Shown in pieces: positions 6,961 through 12,419 of a stretch of DNA of 21,387 bases. The position numbers and the translations under genes were made by a program. The notes below the pieces were generated by a model. It did no database searches, had not been told where the DNA came from, and worked only from the letters and a program-made list of their open reading frames with translations. Each line of letters opens with the position of its first letter. Within the stretch, counting starts at the first letter, position 1. This DNA is from Actimicrobium sp047621665 (lineage in GTDB: Bacteria > Pseudomonadota > Gammaproteobacteria > Burkholderiales > Burkholderiaceae_D): assembly GCA_047621665.1 (NCBI GenBank), contig JBLHMB010000059.1, positions 1 through 21,387 on the forward strand, given 5' to 3'.

Positions 6961-8487
6961 TCAGGTGGCTGTCGCCAGCTTGACAGGTGGCAGCAGCATC
7001 GTGCCGCTGTCGCGATAGCGCGTGTGCCATGACAGCGCTTTTTCGAGGACATGCGGTGTATTGCCGCCGCGTTCTTCGGCTTCGGTCACATAATCCTTGA
7101 GCATCTGCCGGAACGGTTCGGCGACGCAGTTGTTAATGATGACTGCGGCGCGTTCGCGTGGCGCCAGTCCGCGCAGGTCGGCCAGGCCGACTTCGGTGAC
7201 GAGGATGTCGACATCATGTTCGTTATGGTCGACATGCGACACCATCGGGACGATGCTGGAAATCTTCCCGTCCTTGGCTAGCGACTTGGTCGCAAATACC
7301 GCCAGATAAGCATTGCGCGCGAAGTCACCTGAACCACCGATGCCGTTCATTACATGCGTGCCCAGCGTGTGTGTGGAATTGACGTTGCCATAAATGTCGG
7401 CTTCCAGCGCCGTATTGATCGCGATGATGCCGAGCCGGCGGATAATTTCCGGATGATTGCTGACCTCTTGCGGTCGCAACAGTAGCCGCTCCTTGTAACG
7501 CGCCAGCTCACCAAACACCTGTTTGCCCTTGTCGGCTGACAGCGTGATCGACGAGCCGGAGGCGAAGTCCAATTTGCCGGCATCGAACAGGTCGAAGGTC
7601 GAATCCTGCAACACTTCCGAATACATTGTCAGGTGTTCGAAGGGGCTATCGATGAAACCGGTCATGACTGCATTGGCGATGGTGCCGATGCCTGCCTGAA
7701 GCGGCAGCAGGCTGTCGGTGAGCCGGCCGTGCCGGACTTCTTCCTTGAAAAAATTCACCAGGTGTGCCGCGATTGCATCGGTGTCGCTATCCGGCGGCAG
7801 GATGGTCGATGAGCTGTCTTTCCTTTCGGTGATGACGATGGCGACGATTTTTTCCGGCGGGATGTGGATCGCAGTGGTGCCGACGCGATCATGCGGCGTC
7901 ATCAGCGGCATCGGTTCCCGTTGCGGCCGGTGCTTGGGGATAAAGATATCGTGCAGGCCTTCGAGTTCTAGCGACTGGCTCAAGTTGATTTCGACGATGA
8001 CCTGTTTGGCCAGAATCGCAAAGCTGGCGCTGTTGCCGATCGAGGTAGACGGAATGATGGCACCGGTCTCGGTGATCGCGATGGCTTCGATGATGGCGAC
8101 ATCGATCGGACCGAGCTGGCGTGTGCGCAGCATCTCGACGGTCTCCGACAGATGCTGGTCGACATACATCACTTCGCCGCGGTTGATCGCTGCACGCAGA
8201 ACCGGATCGGCCTGAAACGGCAGACGTCGGGCCATTACGCCTGCTTCGGTCAGCAGCTTGTCGACATCGTTGCCGAGTGACGCCCCGGTCATCAGCGTGA
8301 TCTGGAACGGCGAGTGACGGGCCCGTTCTGCCATCGCCAGCGGCACTTCCTTGGCATCGCCTGATTTGGTGAAACCGCTCATGCCAACGGTCATCCCATC
8401 CTTGATCAGCGCAGCCGCTTCTGCCGCGGTGGTGATGCGCTCGCGCAGGGCGGGCAGACGGATACGGTCGTGGTGATGCTCAAGCAT
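6961..8487 (-). CDS. Acetyl-CoA hydrolase / succinate CoA-transferase family protein
   Basis: 508-aa class I CoA-transferase of the AarC/Cat1/YgfH family, which moves CoA between acetate or propionate and succinate through a glutamyl-CoA thioester. The N-terminal domain has GMTVGMSGFTKSGDAKEVP; the middle has AIAITETGAIIPSTSIGNS. The predicted catalytic glutamate is Glu291 in MYSEVLQD. The glycine-rich CoA-binding segment is NGIGGSGDFARNAYL (381-395). The end (ERGGNTPHVLEKALSWHTRY) is typical of the family. Length fits (about 500 aa). CTGGAG precedes ATG 8487. The gene begins 12 bases after the bestrophin stop and is its likely operon partner. The exact acyl substrate is not decidable from sequence. 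Confidence 0.92.
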   Translation of the reverse strand: MLEHHHDRIRLPALRERITTAAEAAALIKDGMTVGMSGFTKSGDAKEVPLAMAERARHSPFQITLMTGASLGNDVDKLLTEAGVMARRLPFQADPVLRAAINRGEVMYVDQHLSETVEMLRTRQLGPIDVAIIEAIAITETGAIIPSTSIGNSASFAILAKQVIVEINLSQSLELEGLHDIFIPKHRPQREPMPLMTPHDRVGTTAIHIPPEKIVAIVITERKDSSSTILPPDSDTDAIAAHLVNFFKEEVRHGRLTDSLLPLQAGIGTIANAVMTGFIDSPFEHLTMYSEVLQDSTFDLFDAGKLDFASGSSITLSADKGKQVFGELARYKERLLLRPQEVSNHPEIIRRLGIIAINTALEADIYGNVNSTHTLGTHVMNGIGGSGDFARNAYLAVFATKSLAKDGKISSIVPMVSHVDHNEHDVDILVTEVGLADLRGLAPRERAAVIINNCVAEPFRQMLKDYVTEAEERGGNTPHVLEKALSWHTRYRDSGTMLLPPVKLATAT

Positions 8488-8499
8488 GCAGACTCCAGG

Positions 8500-9441
8500 T
8501 CAGGTTAGACAAAAATTGATAGGCACCAAAGGAGGTGGGATGAAGGTGTCTTGCAGCGACGCGCGAAGGTCGATTTCGATGGCACGGCAGATTGCATCGA
8601 GCGGCAAGTCGTTGGTTTCGGTGCCGAACGGCTCCTCGATTTCATCACCCAGCGCATCGAGACCAAAAAACGTATAAGCGACGATGGCGACAACGAAAGG
8701 GGTCATGAATCCGATCGAGTCGACCAATCCGAATGGCAGCAGAAAACAATAAAGGTAAGCTGTACGGTGCAATAGCAGGGTATACGAAAACGGGATCGGC
8801 GTATTACGGATGCGCTCGCATGCTGCCGAGGCGGTCGTCATTGCCGACAAAGTGCTGTCAATGGCGGCGGCCAGACACGGGTCGATGCGGCCCTCCTTCA
8901 GGCTCAAGCGCAAGTCCTGCCCCATGCGCAGCATCAGGAAGTCCGGCTTGTTGCCGGCCAAGGCTAGTTGCTCCCATTCGGAAGGCAGCAGCAGCGTCTG
9001 CATGTCGCTCGTCATCGGTTGGCGGCGCAACAGATCGCGCAATGCATGCGAAAAAACGATGGCGCGATAAATCATGCGTACCCGCAAGTCGGACAAACCC
9101 AGGCTGGCCACGGCCGGTTCGGGATACTCGATCAGGCTCTGGCACTGGCGCGACAGATTGCGACAACGCAGCACCATTTCCCCCCACAATTTGCGACCTT
9201 CCCAGAAGCGCTCATAGGCGGCGTTATTGCGAAAGCCCAGAAAAATCGCCAGCGGTAAACCGATCAGCGTGAACGGGATTGTCGTTAGCGTGATCTTCAA
9301 TGTGTACAGGTCACCGTGCGAGATCGTCACCAGGGTCGCAATGACGATATTGACGATCAGTGTTGGCAGGATGCGCGGCAGCACTGAGCCGCGCAGTAGC
9401 AGGAACAGCTTGAGTCCGGAAGGCCGGTCTCTGATTATCAT
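8500..9441 (-). CDS. Bestrophin-like (UPF0187/YneE) ion channel
   Basis: 313-aa inner-membrane protein of the bacterial bestrophin family; characterised bacterial members form pentameric ion channels. Four hydrophobic regions are visible: about 21-42, 54-69, and two between about 225 and 265. The neck/pore segment TIPFTLIGLPLAIFLGFRNN runs into AAYERFWEGRKLWGE, the most conserved part of the family. The later NTPIPFSYTLLLHR, FFGLDALGDEIEEPFG (comparable to the acidic cluster of the eukaryotic calcium clasp) and NDLPLDAICRAIEIDL are also hallmarks. It is first in an operon with the CoA-transferase gene and divergent from the HpaR-type regulator. Ion selectivity cannot be told from the sequence. 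Confidence 0.9.
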   Translation of the reverse strand: MIIRDRPSGLKLFLLLRGSVLPRILPTLIVNIVIATLVTISHGDLYTLKITLTTIPFTLIGLPLAIFLGFRNNAAYERFWEGRKLWGEMVLRCRNLSRQCQSLIEYPEPAVASLGLSDLRVRMIYRAIVFSHALRDLLRRQPMTSDMQTLLLPSEWEQLALAGNKPDFLMLRMGQDLRLSLKEGRIDPCLAAAIDSTLSAMTTASAACERIRNTPIPFSYTLLLHRTAYLYCFLLPFGLVDSIGFMTPFVVAIVAYTFFGLDALGDEIEEPFGTETNDLPLDAICRAIEIDLRASLQDTFIPPPLVPINFCLT

Positions 9442-9463
9442 GATGAGCTCTCGGTTAAATTCA

Positions 9464-9502
9464 CTAACATGTGAGCGATATTAATTGCTAAGATGTGAGC
9501 GA
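9464..9502. promoter_or_regulatory. 15-bp direct repeat, candidate operator of the MarR/HpaR-type regulator
   Basis: CTAACATGTGAGCGA (9464-9478) and CTAAGATGTGAGCGA (9488-9502) match at 14 of 15 positions and start 24 bp apart. The core of the first copy, CTAACATGTGAG, is itself an imperfect palindrome (10 of 12 positions). The pair lies in the divergent region between the bestrophin operon and the regulator gene, overlapping the minus-strand promoter proposed at 9478-9507. Repeats are seen directly; binding is inferred. Confidence 0.55.
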
Positions 9503-9507
9503 GTCAA
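9478..9507 (-). promoter_or_regulatory. Putative sigma70 promoter for the bestrophin/CoA-transferase operon
   Basis: On the minus strand TTGACT (9507-9502) and TAATAT (9483-9478) are separated by 18 nt. That is 5/6 and 4/6 matches to the consensus -35 and -10 boxes. The start codon at 9441 would follow a leader of roughly 30 nt. One copy of the direct repeat fills the spacer and the other lies at the expected transcription start. Confidence 0.45.
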
Positions 9508-9528
9508 GCAATGACCACGGGAGATTTC

Positions 9529-9567
9529 ATGAACAAACTGAGCCGTTCGATCCGGAGCCGACGATGA
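9529..9567 (+). CDS. Possible 12-aa leader ORF overlapping the regulator start
   Basis: ATG 9529 opens a 12-codon reading frame encoding MNKLSRSIRSRR, preceded by GGGAGA with six-base spacing. Its TGA (9565-9567) overlaps ATG 9564 of the regulator as ATGA. The last four sense codons are CGG AGC CGA CGA, rich in arginine codons that are often rare. The arrangement suggests translational coupling or attenuation. It could equally be chance, since the regulator ATG has its own GGAG. Confidence 0.35.
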   Translation: MNKLSRSIRSRR

Positions 9568-10076
9568 AAAAACGCATTGCCCATCGCAACTTGCCACAGG
9601 TTTTCCTGAAGGCGCGCGATTGCCTGATGGCGCACTTTCGCCCCATCCTGAACCACTTCGGTCTGACCGAACAGCAATGGCGGATTTTGCGCACGCTGGA
9701 TGAACACGGGCAACTTGAGCCGCGTGAAATTTGCACGTTGTGCCAGATTTTAAGTCCCAGCATGACCGGTGTGCTGGCGCGCATGGAAGACATGCAACTG
9801 ATCCGGCGTAGCCGGATCGACGGTGATCAGCGTCGCGTGCTGGTGCAGCTAGCCGAAAAGGGCGACCAGTTGATGGCCGAACTGGCACCGCTGGTCGAAG
9901 CGCAATACCGCGAGATCGAGCGCGCTTTCGGTACGCAGTTGTTCGCTGATCTGGCGCTGGCGATGGAGGCGTTTATCGCGGCTGACAGCCAGTCGGTAGG
10001 GCGCATTGCGTTGCCAGTCAAGGCACGGGTGGTGGCACGGCGACGCGTGGTCAAAGTAGTTGCCGGGAGTGGCTGA
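9564..10076 (+). CDS. MarR-family transcriptional regulator, HpaR type
   Basis: 170-aa winged-helix DNA-binding protein. LTEQQWRILRTLDEHGQLEPREIC, LSPSMTGVLARMEDMQLIRR and DGDQRRVLVQLAEKG reproduce the helix-turn-helix, recognition helix and wing of the HpaR subfamily. The opening, with VFLKARDCLMAHFRPIL, is also HpaR-like; that subgroup represses aromatic-acid catabolism genes, and no such genes are visible here. I chose ATG 9564 (GGAG at 9554-9557) over an in-frame GTG at 9495, because family members start near this Lys/Arg-rich segment and the GTG lies inside the repeat operator. A basic tail (VKARVVARRRVVKVV) extends beyond the usual end. The divergent bestrophin/CoA-transferase operon is the most likely target. 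Confidence 0.88.
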   Translation: MKKRIAHRNLPQVFLKARDCLMAHFRPILNHFGLTEQQWRILRTLDEHGQLEPREICTLCQILSPSMTGVLARMEDMQLIRRSRIDGDQRRVLVQLAEKGDQLMAELAPLVEAQYREIERAFGTQLFADLALAMEAFIAADSQSVGRIALPVKARVVARRRVVKVVAGSG

Positions 10077-10130
10077 ATGAACGGATATGTTGCGTTGATC
10101 TGCGTTTGATCAGATCCGGCAAACAGGAAA

Positions 10131-10179
10131 TCCGAAAAAATAAGCGATAGTCATACAGTCCGCGATGACATTTTTCGGA
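10131..10179. repeat. Nested inverted repeat in the leader of the VOC-family gene
   Basis: TCCGAAAAA (10131-10139) pairs perfectly with TTTTTCGGA (10171-10179). Inside it GTCAT (10150-10154) pairs with ATGAC (10165-10169). The right arm ends just before the AGGAAGAG Shine-Dalgarno of the gene at 10191. It could be a leader hairpin, a weak terminator of the regulator transcript (the T-run is inside the stem), or an operator. Confidence 0.5.
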
Positions 10180-10190
10180 AAGGAAGAGTG

Positions 10191-10610
10191 ATGCACATCC
10201 AGCCCTATTTGTTTTTTAATGGCCACTGCGAAGATGCGCTGACGTTCTATCGGAAGGCGCTTGATGTCGAAGTATCCATGATGATGCGCTACAAGGACAG
10301 CCCCGAACCCATGCCGCCCGGCATGGTGCCACCACATTACGATGACAAGATTTTGCATGCGACTTTTCATGTTGGTACCAGCACGGTGATGGCATCAGAC
10401 AGTCCCTGCCCCGGGCCGCATGGCTTTCAGGGGTTTGCTCTGTCGGTCGGGGTACCCGGCGAGACGGAGGCCGTACGGGTATTCGCTGCGCTGGGTGATG
10501 GCGGGCAAGTGACGATGCCCTTGTCCAAAACTTTCTGGTCACCGCGTTACGGCATGCTGATCGACCGCTTTGGCGTGACGTGGATGGTGGGTGTGGAGCC
10601 TGCTGCTTGA
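10191..10610 (+). CDS. VOC-superfamily (PhnB/glyoxalase-like) protein
   Basis: 139-aa protein of the vicinal oxygen chelate superfamily, PhnB-like branch. Signs are the opening MHIQPYLFFNGHCEDALTFY, the mid-chain ILHATFHVGTSTVMASD, and the end with MPLSKTFWSPRYGMLIDRFGVTWMV, which defines this group. Members form dimeric metal-binding folds; most have no known reaction, so none is assigned. ATG 10191 is preferred over GTG 10188 because AGGAAGAG then has normal spacing. The gene follows the regulator by 114 bases containing an inverted repeat, so co-transcription is uncertain. Confidence 0.88.
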   Translation: MHIQPYLFFNGHCEDALTFYRKALDVEVSMMMRYKDSPEPMPPGMVPPHYDDKILHATFHVGTSTVMASDSPCPGPHGFQGFALSVGVPGETEAVRVFAALGDGGQVTMPLSKTFWSPRYGMLIDRFGVTWMVGVEPAA

Positions 10611-10615
10611 ATGTT

Positions 10616-10656
10616 GCGTTCAATTGGCGGTGGCATGCGCGTGGCCGCTTGAACGC
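10616..10656. terminator. Hairpin between convergent VOC and DUF6172-type genes
   Basis: GCGTTCAA (10616-10623) and TTGAACGC (10649-10656) are perfect inverted repeats, with GCGG/CCGC pairing nested inside. The hairpin starts five bases after the VOC gene stop and ends 18 bases before the end of the minus-strand gene. There is no T-tract, so it may act as a bidirectional 3'-end stabiliser rather than a classical terminator. Confidence 0.4.
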
Positions 10657-10674
10657 TGGTGATGGGACGCTGAT

Positions 10675-10965
10675 TTATTTCGGACGCGCCTGACGAAATC
10701 CCGCTTTGGCCAGGATCTCGACGTAGGCTTCGGTTGCGCCCGCGTTCGCGACTTCATCGAGATGGCTGTTCAAGGCAGACAGGTGTACCGATTTCGCCGC
10801 ATCCTTGGTCGCGCCGATACGGCAATCAAAATCAAGGAAGTCGGCACCGTCAGGTAGCTCGCGGCGTTGTTCGCGCTTGATGTACTTGCGGATATCGTGT
10901 TTGACAGCGTCGAGCACGCGATCGCGGTGAAGGCCTTCTTGGGTCAGTGGAAAAATTTTTCTCAT
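10675..10965 (-). CDS. Conserved small protein, probably DUF6172 family
   Basis: 96-aa soluble, basic, cysteine-poor protein opening MRKIFPLTQEGLHRDRVLDAVKHDIRKYIKRE, followed by LPDGADFLDFDCRIG and ending TEAYVEILAKAGF. The arrangement recalls the DUF6172 family, which I recognise by eye with moderate confidence; its function is unknown. The first half is a highly charged helix with alternating Lys/Arg. No membrane segment or signal is visible. The Shine-Dalgarno is poor; a palindromic GAAAAATTTTTC lies within the first codons. A TATAAT stands 48 bases upstream. The gene is divergent from the exonuclease operon. Confidence 0.7.
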   Translation of the reverse strand: MRKIFPLTQEGLHRDRVLDAVKHDIRKYIKREQRRELPDGADFLDFDCRIGATKDAAKSVHLSALNSHLDEVANAGATEAYVEILAKAGFRQARPK

Positions 10966-11012
10966 GGCGATTCGGGAACGCTTGCGGCGCGGGCAGTGGA
11001 ATAGAGGGCGTG

Positions 11013-11018
11013 ATTATA
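11013..11018 (-). promoter_or_regulatory. Putative -10 box for the DUF6172-type gene
   Basis: A perfect TATAAT on the minus strand within CGCGTATAATCACG lies 48 bases before the DUF6172-type start codon. The expected -35 position (GCGGAA) is a poor match, so the call rests on the -10 alone. Confidence 0.35.
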
Positions 11019-11043
11019 CGCGACGAGGTATCCTCTTCCGCTT

Positions 11044-11649
11044 ATGACGACACCGCGCGAACCCCTCCCCATACCAAGCAAGGATGACATTGCCTTGCTC
11101 GACCCTTTTGACCGGCTCGGGCTGGACCAGATCGTGATCGTGCGCAGCGCCGGACAGGCCCGCGAGGCGTGTGCCGAGCTGATCGACTGCCCGGTCTGGG
11201 GCTTCGATACCGAATCCCGTCCGACCTTTTTCAAGGACCAGGTCTCCGATGGGCCGCACATCATTCAGCTGGCGACCCGCCATCGGGCCTGGGTGTTTCA
11301 GTTGCAGGATCCCGATTGTGCGGCGCAAGTCTCTGCGCTACTGGCCAGCAGCGCGCACGTCAAGGCGGGGTTCGGTCTGGGTGACGATACCCGACGCATT
11401 GTGTCCAAACTCGGTGTGGCACCGGCCGCGGTGCTTGATCTGAATGCGGTATTCCGGGCGCTCGGTTATCGCAAGGACATCGGCGTCAAAGGGGCGGTGG
11501 CGGTACTTTTCAACCGGCGCTTTCTCAAATCCAAAAGGGCCGCGACGTCCAATTGGGCCAATCCACATCTGACCGATGCACAGATTCTGTACGCTGCCAA
11601 TGACGCTTATGGCGCTGCCCGGGTGCACGCTGCGCTGGACTTGCCGTGA
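11044..11649 (+). CDS. RNase D-like 3'-5' exonuclease (DEDDy family)
   Basis: 201-aa single-domain exonuclease of the DnaQ-like fold. Exo I is GFDTES with Asp55 and Glu57; Exo II lies in KAGFGLGDDTRRI (Asp114 or Asp115); Exo III is YAAND, giving Tyr183 and Asp187 in the YxxxD arrangement of the DEDDy subgroup. All four metal-binding acidic residues appear present. HIIQLATRHRAWVFQL is the expected strand segment after Exo I. There is no HRDC domain, so it is far shorter than E. coli RNase D and could act on RNA or DNA. The Shine-Dalgarno is weak. It is the first gene of a three-gene overlapping operon. Confidence 0.9.
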   Translation: MTTPREPLPIPSKDDIALLDPFDRLGLDQIVIVRSAGQAREACAELIDCPVWGFDTESRPTFFKDQVSDGPHIIQLATRHRAWVFQLQDPDCAAQVSALLASSAHVKAGFGLGDDTRRIVSKLGVAPAAVLDLNAVFRALGYRKDIGVKGAVAVLFNRRFLKSKRAATSNWANPHLTDAQILYAANDAYGAARVHAALDLP

Positions 11650-12419
11650 TGCGTGACCCTGTGGAACAGACCCGCGCGACAATCGAACGCGCGGCCACCG
11701 AACTGGTGGCTCGTCGCCGCATTGGGCACCCAGGCGTCGCGTTGGAGGAGGGCACCCGTCCGACCGATGTCGCCTCTGCGCTGGCAATCCAGCGCGCAGT
11801 CAGCCGGCAGCTCGAGGCCGACATCGGCGGCTGGAAATGCGCGTTACCGTCGTCCGGAAAACTGGTATTGGCACCGATTTATCGGGACACCATTCATGCC
11901 GCAAGTCCCTGTGCGGTGCGGGTGCGCGATGGCATCGTACGCGTCGAACCGGAGCTGGCGTATGTGCTTGGCTGCGATTTGCCGGCGCGCGATCAGCCGT
12001 ACACGCCAGCTGACGTCGATAGCGCCATCGCCCGCACGCATCTTGCACTTGAACTGCTCGAGAGCCGTTACACCGATCATCATGCTGTCAGCTTTTTTGA
12101 CAATCTTGCCGACGGGCTGGTCAACCAGGGACTATTCCTCGGCCCGGCGGTCGAAGACGAGACTGACTGCGGCGAACTGGCGCTGCAGGTCGGGTGTAGC
12201 AATGCGCTGCTGCAAGGTCGTCATCCCGACGGCAATCCGCGTTTGCCGCTGTACTGGCTGGCGGAGTACCTGCGCAGCCAGGGCGAGGGTTTGCGGGCCG
12301 GACAGGTGGTGATTACCGGATCGTACGCGGGTAGCTTGCCGATCGTGATGGCGACCGAGCTGCACATCCGCTATGGCGCTCTCGGCACCTTGTCTGTCTG
12401 TTTCAAGGCCGATGACTGA
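11649..12419 (+). CDS. 2-keto-4-pentenoate hydratase / fumarylacetoacetate-hydrolase-like enzyme
   Basis: 256-aa protein similar to MhpD/DmpE hydratases, which add water to 2-oxopent-4-enoate-type dienols in aromatic meta-cleavage pathways. GWKCALPS carries the conserved Lys63; VEPELAYVL carries the metal-binding Glu100 and Glu102; LALELLESRY supplies the third acidic ligand (about Glu135). The C-terminus VVITGSYAGSLPI replaces the usual GSLTG-type segment. ATG 11649 overlaps the exonuclease stop by one base (TGATG), fixing the start; an in-frame GTG sits directly before it. No other meta-cleavage gene lies nearby, so its real substrate is open. Confidence 0.85.
   Translation: MRDPVEQTRATIERAATELVARRRIGHPGVALEEGTRPTDVASALAIQRAVSRQLEADIGGWKCALPSSGKLVLAPIYRDTIHAASPCAVRVRDGIVRVEPELAYVLGCDLPARDQPYTPADVDSAIARTHLALELLESRYTDHHAVSFFDNLADGLVNQGLFLGPAVEDETDCGELALQVGCSNALLQGRHPDGNPRLPLYWLAEYLRSQGEGLRAGQVVITGSYAGSLPIVMATELHIRYGALGTLSVCFKADD

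Noticed and set aside
7718..8215. 165-codon plus-strand reading frame
   Set aside because: Antisense to the CoA-transferase gene, Ser/Arg-rich, with no recognisable domain.
8733..9272. 179-codon plus-strand reading frame
   Set aside because: Antisense to the bestrophin gene, low-complexity Arg/Ser/Pro composition, no ribosome site of note.
9495..9563. GTG-initiated N-terminal extension of the HpaR-type regulator
   Set aside because: The added residues are not family-like, the GTG lies inside the second direct repeat and lacks a Shine-Dalgarno, and ATG 9564 has one.
12373..12411. Upstream start for the SNF2 gene
   Set aside because: It would overlap the hydratase by 47 bases and adds residues unlike the family; ATG 12412 gives the common short overlap.
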